The notes under the pieces were generated by a model. It was not told where the DNA came from. It did no database searches and saw only the letters and a program-made list of their open reading frames with translations. From contig ML210200.1 of the NCBI GenBank assembly GCA_004369085.1, positions 62,001 to 126,000 on the forward strand: a stretch of DNA of 64,000 nt. Direction: 5' to 3'. This document shows positions 10,819-21,696 of the stretch, one piece after another. How positions within the stretch are numbered: position 1 is the stretch's first letter; every line of letters starts with the position of its first letter. The stretch is from Coprinopsis marcescibilis (taxonomy: Eukaryota; Basidiomycota; Agaricomycetes; Agaricales; Psathyrellaceae). The position numbers and the translations under genes were made by a program.

Positions 10819-11361
10819 CGATGCGGTGCAAGTCCCCCATGCTGGTCCCCGGCGCAAACAGCAGTGTATGCGTGAATTCGCCGTCTGGAGCCATGAATGT
10901 GTAGGCGAGGGAGACTGTGGGGTCGGGCTTGGGCTCGAGCATGGAGTAGGAAACCGTGAAAATGACTTGCATCAGCTCGTATTCGTCGGGCTGTTCCTCT
11001 GGAGCTTTGTGTGTGAGGGAGACTTTGGGGTCGGGCTTGGGCTCGAGCGAGGACGAAACCGTAAGATTGACATTGACTTGCTGCAGCTTCTTTTCGTCGG
11101 GTTGTTCTTTCCCTTTGCCTTTTCCAGTGCCATTGCTATTGCCAGTGCTAGTGCTAGTCCTGCTAGCTATAGGTCTGTGCGGAAGATTGAGTGCCGTTGG
11201 TTGCAAAGGAGGCCGCATGGTTGACGAAGAAGCGGTCGAGTATGTCATAATCATGTTTGAGTGCCAGACCTAGATTTCGTCGGTGGGGACAAGCGCAGTA
11301 AATGGGAGAGGAGGGGTGCTGCCTTTGACTTGAGCAACCTGCCAGTCAGTACGAGAGCACA

Positions 11362-11368
11362 TTTTATA
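11362..11368 (-). promoter_or_regulatory. TATA box of the split gene
   Basis: Minus-strand TATAAAA, about 110 bp upstream of the ATG at 11254. It supports that ATG as the original start. Confidence 0.5.
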
Positions 11369-11379
11369 GCTCGGCGATG

Positions 11380-14300
11380 TTGGGTGGGGATTTTGCATTC
11401 TTCTGCCACTGTTTCCCCGAGTCGTCGCCAGTCTCTTTGCATGCTTTTGTCTTTTGTCTCGAGAGCCACTGTGTCTGTCCGCTGGCAAGATGTGGAGGTG
11501 GTGGCGAGCGGTGGTGGCACTGACTGAAGTTCATTGGCATCATTGTTTGTCTTGCGCTTGGGGTTTAAACATCGCGTTCGCGGGTAGAAATTAGCCCCTA
11601 TACTAGCTTCAAATGCCTCAAGGAGTAAACTGAGAGTGTCAATAAAGCGGTATACGTAGTCCAGGCAGTATCTGAAGTTGTTCCTACGCTTCTCAGCCTT
11701 CAACCTTGATATGTACAGAGTGCTTACGCGCTAAGCTGGGAAACCATTATGTTCTGGGACGGTATTGGTATTGGTGTTGATCAAGCACAGGGAGCATTTT
11801 CAAGACTATTTGATTGTGTAACGTTCTACCTGGGTCTACAGACTCTAGCAGGTTGAACCTGTATTTTGGAAAGCTTTTTTAGCGTATTCATAATCGCGAA
11901 GAGGCTGATAGTGATAATCAGGATGCCGCGTTCAGATAGAAGTTCTGGCCAAATTGAATGGCTGAGTATTGATCTACCCCACAGAGCCGAGCCAGCATTG
12001 AATCTATGAATCATGAGATGAACTTTCCCCGATGTATCTGAGATCTCGTATATCCCGCTCTGCGTCATAGCTCACTGGAAGGATTTTTTGGGATTATCAG
12101 AGAAAGATGGCAAAGTTACACTGTCCCCGTCCATGCAGGACATAAGGGAGCAGATCCCAACACTATTTACACACATACTCCGTCGAGGTCTATTTCACAA
12201 TTGACCCTAGTTTCATGTAAACGTAGACGGTAGATATTATTATTGTAACAATTGTAACATGGTTACATTCCGGCTGACCATCAGCTTTGGGGCATATGTC
12301 TACGGTTCGTTGGGGACATACATATCTTTAAATGGCCTAGTAAAATTATTTCCAGAGCAAGTGGTATAGTGATATCTCATTGATCGGTCGTTGTAGTAGG
12401 ATAGTATGCGCACACGTAAGTAATACTAGTAACCCGTGCCATGCACGCGGATGTAGGTTTTCCCCTGTTTCGTCTTAACCGCTGACCGAGTTTCTTACCT
12501 CGTTCACTACGACCAGATCCTTGTACCTGTGTATATGCCTTCTTATAGTAGACATGTACTCGTTATGCCTCGTCTGCAGTGACACTTAATTCCCGCGCTT
12601 GATGATCACCGTGACGGTCGTGGCGAGACGTTCCAGAATCGATCATATTGGGATTATTCAGAAAGCCAAACAGCCGGGAAAGGCCATAGCCTGAGGCCCA
12701 CGATTCAAATAAGGCCAAAATCGAACGTCCTGAGCGGATCGTTATGCCCACTGCCTAGATATTGACAGGCAGTCTCGACAACGATGCTGATTATATTAAA
12801 TGCGGCACCTTATCTCAGCCGCCAGATGGTTATAAACTAGAAATTTTGGACGAGTGTCATGCGGTAGGCGACGTCCACGTAGTAGTATAGGTGGCGGCAG
12901 GGTACATAAGCGCCCGCTGTCACATACGGCTGCGCTATGATGGATTGGTCCAAGTTCGTGGTCTTTGACTTGGATGGGCGCGATTGTTTGTCAGGTTGTT
13001 CCACTTTTCTCTAAATGGTACGTCGTCCTTCGTGTACATAAACTATTGCTGCGCAAATGACGAACTAGAATCCGGCCTAGCTCGTTCGGCCTCGTTCTTC
13101 CCTCATGCATCAGCGCTGAGAATCTAGGAATGAATTAAATATCGTCCTTGCTAGTCGGTGGCGGCTTCGGCTTGAGACAATCGGCAGTGATTGATTATCG
13201 ATAAACGGTTTGTTGTGTACCGGAACGATAGAGCACCGGTAAATATTACAGAAATTGCACCAACCTCAGGGGACAATGCGAAGCGCAAATATAGACTAAT
13301 TGCGCACCAAAGTCGCTTCAATCGCATCTTGACTGAGCGATGAGCTCATGTTTCGGACTTTGGAATTTATGCGTATGTTGATTGCTCCTCTCCATACTTG
13401 CTGTCACTTGACCCTGACATTAAGGATTAGTGAACACAAAAAGAAAGTTCGTTGCTAGGTTTCTGGGGTGTTTGCTTTAACGGTCACTGTGCGACTGAGA
13501 ATGAAGAAGTACGCCGTGCGTACTGTATCGATGTAACGTCTGTTAAGGATCATGAATGTGAGACTCCATTGCCGAATGGAAGTTGCCTACGGCATTGAAG
13601 CATGGGTTATGCATGTGCAAGATGGGCGCTAAAAGGTTGAACCCGAGCCTGTGGGTCGCTAACCTGACCACCAATTCACATCCAACGAGTGGTTAGCATT
13701 TCCATTGTCTCGCTAAAGAGCTAGCCGAGTCTGGATCTCGCAAACGAGCGCAAAATGGTGTCTTGAGAGCGCCCACACTCCGAGTCAGGCCGTTGATGGT
13801 GACGGTCGCGAGTCTCGTGAGTTTCTGTGGCTGTGCCGATCAGTTCCTGGCGGGGATAAAATGGGAGGCAGGCATGGATCTTGCCGTTAGATTGATTTGG
13901 GAGCGAAAAGTGCAAAAGTGGGCCGTCTGTGACTCTCGACCGCCATTCTCTCATTCTTTCTTTCACACCGCCAGGTTCGTCTATCCTCCAGCCTCTTCTG
14001 CTTGTTTCTGCCCGCTCACGACAATCTCAACCATCTGAATAGGTTTCGGCGACAACAAAGAGGCTTTTGAATACCATAGTACAATTGCAGTCCAGCCCAT
14101 TGAAGGCACTTGAGGACGTTGAAAGGAAGGGATACTCGCAGCGAAGATTAGAGAATTCTGCAGTGAGTAGAGTGCATCGTTGCTATTCGTGCTGGTGGCG
14201 ACTGACGTTCTTGCCCTTATCTTCTACCTCGCCATGCAATGCCTTTCAACAACCCCCGAATCAACAATTTATGCGCTGGAAACCATTCATTTTTCGAAGA

Positions 14301-14389
14301 TTAAACCCAGTAAACGACAAAGCTCGTAAAGGGCAACGCAAACCAAGAACAAGAAAGCCGATTCGAGTTTCGTTTGAGGAAGTAATACC
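11380..14389. other. long intergenic stretch
   Basis: About 3 kb without a gene I can support. Scattered open frames of 60-150 codons lack domain signatures, and the longest (11251-11703, minus) overlaps the promoter of the split gene. The right end, from about 13.9 kb, is the pyrimidine-rich leader of the CDK1 gene. Confidence 0.5.
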
Positions 14390-16500
14390 ATGCAACGGTG
14401 CGTGACTGAGACCGTTGTCTACCCTTGTCGCCTTGTCCTGACTCCAACGTTCTCCTTTTCACATTTGGGCCTCGCGACCGCAACCAATTCACCTCCGCAT
14501 CGCATCAATTCCATTTCGAATAACACTCGTCCCCAACGTAATGCGACAACCAGATACGCAAAGCTCGAAAAGGTTGGTACGTAGCACTTTATGTTGGGAA
14601 GGCATGACCATCGCTTGAACGTGAGGTGCATTGTTTATACAGGCGAAGGTGCGTCTTTGTGCGTTATAATTGTCGACAGTTGCTCATGGTCGGTCTTCTT
14701 CCATGATGTACCTTTATTGAATATGTAACGCGCTCGGGTGATTACACACACATCGCATGTATGTTCATCCCTGATCTCCTTCATTCTCATCAACGCCTCC
14801 TGTCGGACACATGCCACTATCGCCATTTTACTCGACGTTTGCTTTCGGTTCATAATTCGGATGATTCCCGGGGTTCTGGCGAATTCCATTGCTCGGTAAA
14901 CAGGCACATACGGTGTTGTCTACAAGGCCAAGGATAACAACACCAACACGATCGTTGCCTTGAAGAAGATTCGCCTAGAGGCCGAGGACGAGGGTGTTCC
15001 CAGCACTGCCATCCGTGAGATCAGCTTGCTCAAGGAACTGAAGGATGATAATATCGTCAAGTGCGTCTTCTTCTTTTTGTGTTCCACACTTATTTCAGCT
15101 TCGGCTATCGTTGTGCTGAATCCTCGTTCGCGTTGTCCTACTTGGATATACTTTCTTCTCTTCGACACATTTCACTGATGCCAATCATTGCAACATAGGC
15201 TTCTGGACATTGTGCATGCCGATGAAAACTTGTACCTTGTGTTCGAGTTCTTGGACGTAGATCTCAAGAGGTTTATCGAAACGGGTAACCAAAACCGTAA
15301 TCCTATCACACCAGCACTCGTCAAGGTGAGCTTCTTCCCTCCTATCGCCTTGTGTGCTCTGGTTCCATTTATTCTCCGCTACTCTCACAACCCCTACCCC
15401 GATATTTGAGTCATTATCTCCTTCTCCTCTTCATCGCTATCGTTCGAGTTCCTCCAGTTGGACTTGCCACTGTGCATCCTCGACGCGTGAAATGACGTCA
15501 GCCATGTCGCGTGGGCTAATGACAATCAGATCACGTGTCGTTAAACCATCATTGGCTTGGCGCTCCTTGGCAGGCCTTTCTCATCGAGTCTCTACGCCAC
15601 AACAACAAAACCTCGACCACTCGCTGACCAAACTCTCACTCGACAGAAGTTCACGCATCAGCTCATCTCTGGCTTGGCCTACTGCCATGCTCATCGAATC
15701 CTGCATCGGGATTTGAAGCCTCAGAACTTGCTTATCAACAAGGAAAACAACCTCAAGTTGGCAGATTTCGGACTTGCGAGGGCGTTTGGTATCCCAATGA
15801 GAACGTACACTCATGAGGTGGGCGTAATTGCCTGTTTTCTCCTGTATGTTTGCTAAACCACCTCCCTCTTTCTCTCTTCCGTCCACTTTTCGCGCTTCTT
15901 TCCCACTGCGCTTTTGGTTCGACCGAATGTGTTAGGTCGTTACGCTCTGGTACCGTGCCCCCGAAGTTCTGCTGGGCGGCCGTCACTATAGCACTTCGCT
16001 CGACATGTGGAGCGTCGGGTGCATCTTTGCGGAGATGGCCATGCAGGGCGCTCCCCTCTTCCCTGGTGATTCCGAGATCGACCAGATCTTCAAGATTTTC
16101 AGGTACGCACTTGTCTCCATCTTTTATCCTTGTTTCGCCTTTTAAACGACTTTATTAGAATCATGGGAACTCCAAATGAGCAGATCTGGCCTGGTGTCAG
16201 CCAGTTACCGGATTACAAGCCGACGTTCCCGCAGTGGAGCCGGCAGGAGTTGACCAAGGTAGTGCCTGCGTTGGATGAAGTCGGTCTCGATATTCTCAAG
16301 GTGCGTGTTCGCTTGTTAGGCCAACAAAGGAAATACCTAACGAACGTTTGGTTTTCCAGCGCACTCTCACTTATGACTCTGCCCAGCGCATCTCTGGTAC
16401 GTCCGCTGTCCGATCGGTCTATGGTCCTTGTCGTTTACTGGCCTTGTTTTCAGCCAAACGAGCACTTTTGCACCCCTATTTTGATAACTACCAGCCTTGA
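14390..16500 (+). CDS. cdk1: cyclin-dependent kinase 1 (cdc2)
   Basis: Master Ser/Thr kinase of the cell cycle, active with cyclins in nucleus and cytoplasm. Ten exons: 14390-14397, 14554-14576, 14643-14648, 14904-15060, 15199-15325, 15647-15817, 15936-16102, 16159-16300, 16360-16396 and 16454-16500. They give 294 aa, the normal CDK1 length. Visible hallmarks: glycine loop GEGTYGVV with inhibitory-site residues at T14 and Y15, the PSTAIRE helix, HRDLKPQN catalytic loop, DFGLARAFG, activation segment [15 protein letters not shown], and the [12 protein letters not shown] segment. Start choice: ATGCAACG with GTGCGT donor joins in phase to TACGCAAAG, giving [13 protein letters not shown]. The third exon is only GCGAAG and is required for the Gly loop; skipping it would delete two residues. 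PSTAIRE and overall identity separate it from Pho85- or Cdk7-type kinases. Confidence 0.96.
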
Positions 16501-17515
16501 TGTAATGTGGACTTGGGAGTGCGTCTGTTCCGCGGGTTGATGTTTCGGGGCTGTCTGGTTGAAAGGATCGGTGTCGAGTTGGGCTTCTGCTGTGTCATTG
16601 CCTTAGTCTGGATAAATTTGTCTTTTGTTGACGTCTATTTCGATGTTGTGTTGATGCTTTCTGTCGCCAGGTGCGTTCGGTGTCAGATATATGTGTGTGG
16701 TTCGGGACTGCAGCGGTGATGTCTCGATAAGGAGAGACCTGCGGTTCTTTCTACTTCGTTGGTTCTAACTTCTTGGTGAAGAAGGCCTTTGGCGATTCGA
16801 ACCAGCCAGGCTTTGTTACAGGACATGCATGTGTTCCACATTTTCGACAGACGGATAACAGGCATTTTAGTGAGGTCTATTGTGCATATTGCGACCATGT
16901 CGGGAGTAAGGTGCTTTCCGACAGACGGAAGGAGAATAGCTGTTAATCTGCCAAGTAAGATGGGCTGGTACTAATGGTGGGTGGAGATCGGTCATACATC
17001 CATTCGTCGAGCTATGGCCATTTAGTAGGGTCATGTAGTATGTCAACTCTTTACCCATTGTAACCACCAGATCGACCGTCGTGGTTCATAGTGAGTCTGT
17101 TTTGAGGAGTGGCGAACATATATCATATATTTATAGTCCGTTCTGGTTCTGACCGCCGCCGCCGTTGTCGGAGGGAGCTGGTGATTGGTTATTGAAGAAC
17201 TCACAGGAACTTGTCTCGTATCCTGAATGAGAAGTACATAGAATCGATCTACAGATTTGTGCAGTAAACCTCTGCCATGAGTCGCCCCTGCGCCGTCTCA
17301 ATCGGCGCGAATAGCAAATGGGCGTACCACAGCTTGACCACAGCCTTCTACAACTGTTTGAACCTGGAATAGTGAGCAGATATACTTGAAACTGTAGAGT
17401 CTCTGTCCCTTGGCTTCTTAGGTGTGTGGTGGAGAACCAGCCTTTGGCTTCAGTTTTGCTGAATGCTTCCTAGAGAACTACCTACTCAGAAAACACGACA
17501 TCGAGATATTTCTTC
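16501..17515. other. CDK1 3' region and intergenic DNA
   Basis: No supported gene. Short open frames on both strands have no recognisable domains. Confidence 0.5.
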
Positions 17516-17974
17516 TTGCCATATTCAAAGGCTGAAATGCACTGGCGAAGTACACCCACTCGCGTTCGCTGGAATACCACTATTCAGGAGTACGGCACCC
17601 GCAAAGATCGAAGACGAATCTCTCCAAAGACGGATGGGGCATCTTCGAGCTCGCCGACTCCAAATGCCAACGCACCCGAGGCGTTCAGCTCTGCCCGTGA
17701 ATTCAGTATCAACGACGCGAACTTTGTTCAGTCCTCCCAGGGGAATATCCAAGTCGTCGACTCGGTTCGCGACCATAGAGTCAAAGTGGGGCCAACTCAG
17801 ACGACCATTGTCAATATTGTATTCTTTCAGATCAATTTTGGGACGTCGTTTTCCAACGTAAGTAGGTTCATGTTCAAAGGCTGTTCCAAGCCGTCATATC
17901 ACAACTGGTGCTCAACCTTGACTAGCCCTTCAAGTCAACTACACCCAGCAGGAGACAGGAATTCCCGATTTTAG
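17516..17974 (+). CDS. hypothetical short protein or gene fragment
   Basis: An open frame of 152 codons. The region around EFSINDANFVQSSQGNIQVV has the pattern of the short beta-strand motif (xFxIxxxxFxxxxGNxxV) that often precedes NACHT or kinase domains in agaricomycete proteins. No such domain follows, so this may be a remnant or a stand-alone short protein. The last third looks non-coding, and splicing near 17858 (a GTAAGT motif) is possible. Confidence 0.25.
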   Translation: MPYSKAEMHWRSTPTRVRWNTTIQEYGTRKDRRRISPKTDGASSSSPTPNANAPEAFSSAREFSINDANFVQSSQGNIQVVDSVRDHRVKVGPTQTTIVNIVFFQINFGTSFSNVSRFMFKGCSKPSYHNWCSTLTSPSSQLHPAGDRNSRF

Positions 17975-19280
17975 CTCACGGTGCTGTGGTATTCTTTTGA
18001 GGCTTGAGGCCTGGGGACTGAAGCGATGATAGTCGATTGCAGAGTCTGATATACCAATTCGAGCAACAATAAACCAGCCTTTTGGCTCCAAATTTCTCTG
18101 CTTTATGATAGGAAGTACTAGCGACAGAAGACGTACAACAAATGTATATACATGAGCATGAGAGATAATACAGTAGTGTAGTGTTGCTTGATAGCCTTCG
18201 TGGGCCCCCGGGATGGTAGCAGTGAGACTGGTCCCGCGGCGGTGGATGACGATGTCGTCATGATGGGACCGTATAGCCACGTGGGCCACCAAAAACGGCT
18301 CAGTTTGGTCCAAATTGGGCCAGAATTGCGTCAAAGCCTCCGTCTTTTCCCGCTCAATGCTTTGCCTTCGCTGAAACAGGTCCGTGCGTATTGAAGTTCG
18401 ACCAGCCTTCGACATTGTTATATAAGCCTGCATTCAGTGTACACGCTGGCGGCGCATGCGCGCCAGTCGTTGCAGTAGAACCGAAGGAGATAATCTTCTT
18501 GGTCCAAGCACGGTTGCGGTCCACGGTTGCAGTGGGTGCAGTGCAGTGGCACCATGGACCATCGGTAGCCCCCCAATTTCTTCCCACGCCGTTGGTCTAT
18601 GCGAGTCGTATACCAGCAACACTACAAGGCCAACAGTCGAAATTGAGGTGCAAGTAGTGTAAGCAACAGAGATTCGTCGCAAGAGATGACTCACCTGAGA
18701 GAATCCTCATTGTCTTCGTCTGAGTTACGATTTGTCCGAATGGAGCTGCGCTGTGGTCCATGGACCGTACATAAGCGCGTCGTCTCTTGTTGAATTTTCT
18801 CCAGCCTTAAATACGAACCACAACCTACTCCCACAGTCGCATCATCGTCTCTGGAACACATATCTCTGTACAAATTCTTTTGCTCTCTTTGAGAGCATTA
18901 CAACACATCTCTATCTTCTATCTACATACTACCCATGGGGCGCGGCATAAAAATGACACAAACCAAGGACACAGTGCGTCAAAAGCACGAAAGTCGTCAA
19001 AGCAGCGACACTCAGAATACCGGTCGTTTCACTCGAATGGAGAATAGCATTCTTGATTTAATGTAAGTAATAGATATCTTGGCTTCAGCTTCTCGCAGAC
19101 TCTATAAGAGTGCACGGCGCTTGCTTTCCGCCACACGTACAAAGTGTGTCCGCGACCGTGTTGCTCTTGGGTTTCGTCGCGCGCCGGGCGCTCAGAAACC
19201 CTTCTCCACCCTGTCTTTATCTCTTCCTCCTCTAGGAGCAATATCTAACACGCTTATCCCCCTCTATATTTAGCTCTTCT
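17975..19280. other. intergenic stretch
   Basis: No gene recognised. Holds a palindrome GGTCCATGGACC near 18757 and short G/C-rich repeats around 18510-18550. A TATAAG motif at 19103-19108 is the likely promoter element of the next gene. Confidence 0.45.
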
Positions 19281-20525
19281 ATGGATGCCAAGTACTTCAA
19301 ATCCGACAATGAGATCCGCACCAAAATCAAGCGCGACGGTATCATTGGAAGCCTTCAGAATCTATTCCTCAGTCAAGCCCCAAACCCCGCTCAAGATCCT
19401 ACGTCCACCAGCTCATCGAGCAAATCAGCCTCTTCCCATAAATCAAAACCAGTCGCGTCCAAACCTGTATACAACAAGCACAAGCCCCTACCTCCCACGC
19501 CTAGAGTCGACGAAGACGACAACTCCGAGAGATCCCTTTCGTTCACCCTAAACATCGAAGAGACGTGCAAACGCGCATCGTTGGTCATCAGCCATCTGGC
19601 TGATCACGAATTCGTGACCGACGATAAGCGGAGGACGCTTTCGGTGATCCTTGACCTGCTGAACACCGATGGATGGTCGCTACCAATGGACAAGGAGGAA
19701 GAAAGTGTGAACATGACCTTCAACCGTCGCCCAGACTCGCGCGCTACCACCGCATCTGTCTATTCCATGGAGTCTGCCACATCGAGCGCCTGTAGTGAGT
19801 GGGACAAGTCAATCGGTCCCCTGCTTCAAGCCTTCCCTATGCCTGTCACCGGACTTCCCATTATCGAAGAACCTGCTCCAGCCACCCAGCTCACCCGCAA
19901 GAGCAGCTTGAAGAAGAAGGCCTTTGAACCGAGCCCTCCGAGATCTGTCCACTTTTCGTTGCCTGAGAAATGCGATGAGGAGGATGAGGACAAAACACCA
20001 ACTGCCTACCGCTACCCCAGCGGTATCAGCGGCATCAGCGACGGCGACTCTGTGGTTATAAGCCCATTCCAAGTACCTGGAAGGCCGAAGAGACCTTCTC
20101 CCGAGGGCGTTCATGCTTCGTTGAAGGCTCACAAGCCACAATATATGGCAGCCGCCGCCACTATGGGCCACTCGAGGTCTGCGTCTGAAGGTGTCGTACC
20201 CACCGTGTCTGACATGTCGCGCGATGTGGCTTCGGAGCTCGCCGCATCCCGTCTGAACCGAAGTGCGAGCACTGGTGGCAACCAAACTCCCCGTGGTCCC
20301 GCCGCGTCCCCCAATGCCTTCTCGCAGCCGCAGCCAAAGTCGTCGGGCAATGCGCATTCCCGGAACACTTCGCTCTCCTCCATGACCTCCGTGTCTTCGT
20401 CGCTCACTCGGATTCCAGTACCGTTCCCCACTGCCGAGCAACTTGCGGCGCGGAAGAAGAATGCCACTGCAAAGGGCCGGAATCCGAATTCTGAAAGGAT
20501 GAAATACGAGGGGGCTTTCTTTTGA
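19281..20525 (+). CDS. hypothetical Ser-rich, mostly disordered protein
   Basis: Single-exon frame of 414 aa. The N-terminus (MDAKYFKSDNEIRTKIKRDG) and a block at about residues 95-130 (CKRASLVISHLADHEFV..., ILDLLNTDGWSLP) look folded. The rest is rich in Ser, Pro, Thr and charged residues, including a proline motif KPLPPTP at residues 68-74 that could bind SH3 domains. Two Arg-x-x-Ser-rich clusters near residues 290-330 and 355-380 look like kinase sites. No family recognised. A pyrimidine-rich leader and a TATAAG at about 19103 precede it. Confidence 0.7.
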   Translation: MDAKYFKSDNEIRTKIKRDGIIGSLQNLFLSQAPNPAQDPTSTSSSSKSASSHKSKPVASKPVYNKHKPLPPTPRVDEDDNSERSLSFTLNIEETCKRASLVISHLADHEFVTDDKRRTLSVILDLLNTDGWSLPMDKEEESVNMTFNRRPDSRATTASVYSMESATSSACSEWDKSIGPLLQAFPMPVTGLPIIEEPAPATQLTRKSSLKKKAFEPSPPRSVHFSLPEKCDEEDEDKTPTAYRYPSGISGISDGDSVVISPFQVPGRPKRPSPEGVHASLKAHKPQYMAAAATMGHSRSASEGVVPTVSDMSRDVASELAASRLNRSASTGGNQTPRGPAASPNAFSQPQPKSSGNAHSRNTSLSSMTSVSSSLTRIPVPFPTAEQLAARKKNATAKGRNPNSERMKYEGAFF

Positions 20526-20830
20526 GGCGTCCTTTTATTCTGTCGTTGGTCTTTTGTCATCTTGTCAGGGCATTTCCAGCAAGTGGCACATATGGCTCAA
20601 AGACAGGGAAACGAGGCACGGCACGAACAGCGTGCCTTTGATCCCTTTCTTTTATCTCGTTCCTCTCATTCTTCTGATTACATTTACCGTCTCTCCACCT
20701 GCTTCCAATTCTTCATCCACCATCTTATACTCCATTTCCAGTAGACTATCATTTTATTTTCACCTCTGTCGCTTTGCTTTACTTGCTTTCCCTGCTTTCC
20801 GATGCTTTGAACTTTTTGTTGCTTCAATTT

Positions 20831-21100
20831 ATGACATTTCCGTAACGATTCACCACTTCTTTAAACATCATTTTCTCGATGCCACACACTCATTCTTCCT
20901 CATCTCAGATTCTCTGACACTCATTGCTATCAGTTACAATTTTATCATATCTCGATTCTCCATCACTTCCGTAATGACATTTCCGTACACGATTAACGAC
21001 TTCTTTAAACATCATTTTCTCGATGCCACACTCGTTCTTCCTCATTATTGCTATCAATTACGATTTCATCATATCTCGGTTCTTTATCACTTCCGCAGCC
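20831..21100 (+). repeat. tandem duplication, two units of about 143 and 127 bp
   Basis: The unit starting ATGACATTTCCGTA at 20831 recurs at 20974. Both hold ACTTCTTTAAACATC, TTTTCTCGATGCCACAC and TATCATATCTCG-type blocks. The second lacks about 16 bp. It lies in a pyrimidine-rich stretch downstream of the Ser-rich gene. The rest of 20526-21696 shows no gene. Confidence 0.75.
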
Positions 21101-21696
21101 TTCAGCCTCCTCTCGCGACTCGCGATATCACACTCGTTCTTCTTCATTCCATATATATATTCTCCGCAGTTTCTATTTCGTACCCAGAAATAAGTGAAAC
21201 TATCCCCAAAGTAGTGTAGTATAATGGAGTGTAGTGTAGAATACCAATCAATATATAACTTCCGTGCTTTTAACCATGATAAAGCGAGCTCGATTCCATC
21301 AAGCTATTTTTAGTTATAACGGGTTGTGCCGCGACCTCGACAGACATGGTGCATAAGGCGGGCAGTACCAAAACACCTAAGTATGGATTTCAATCACGCG
21401 CAGTTCTTCCTCAAGCAAGCCTGCCACTAACTCCTAAGCCGATGCCTCACCACACACCCTTTACACGTCCAAATAGACGGAACAGCGCGTGCGACCGCAG
21501 TCATAACCTCGTACTCCCTAGACGCACTCGCAGTCGAATTTTCCATAATCGTAGAGCCTGCCAGTCGCAAGATCCACGCAGCCGTCGCCAGAGACACACA
21601 TCAACGAGCACCAGATCCCCAGAAAGCGGAAATGCGTAGTGAGGAACATTGTTATGCGAACGTTAGGTGGAAGTACTAATCGTCAGTACAGGTTCT

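Larger units (their letters stand above)
8880..11254 (-). pseudogene. hypothetical internally duplicated protein, ORF split by an LTR insertion
   Basis: Function unknown. A TATAAAA box at about 11362-11368 lies some 110 bp upstream of the ATG at 11254. The first part (11254-10819) runs into the insertion at 10573-10818 and stops after four codons of it. Removing the insertion and one copy of its 5-bp duplication restores a continuous frame of 708 codons to the stop at 8880. A module (EQPDEYEL...FTVSY...EPKPDPTVSLAYTF...DLHRIVL) occurs twice, once on each side of the insertion, with a further partial copy. The C-terminal part has C2H2-like zinc ligands (MCQW...C...H...H and IRCSWRSC...RKRHG). 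The downstream piece alone (10478-8880, 532 aa) is still open and could be expressed. Confidence 0.6.

Noticed and set aside
11251..11703. 150-codon minus-strand frame
   Set aside because: It overlaps the TATA box and leader of the split gene, is out of frame with it, and has no convincing splice joining the two.
16781..16870. GGTTCGAATC B-box-like motif on the minus strand
   Set aside because: No T-stem pairing and no A box at the right distance, so it is not a tRNA gene.
17939..18433. 164-codon minus-strand frame
   Set aside because: No domain, promoter or intron support; probably chance.
20554..21219. 221-codon plus-strand frame that looks hydrophobic
   Set aside because: It lies in pyrimidine-rich DNA with a tandem repeat whose unit is not a multiple of three; apparent membrane segments come from T/C content.
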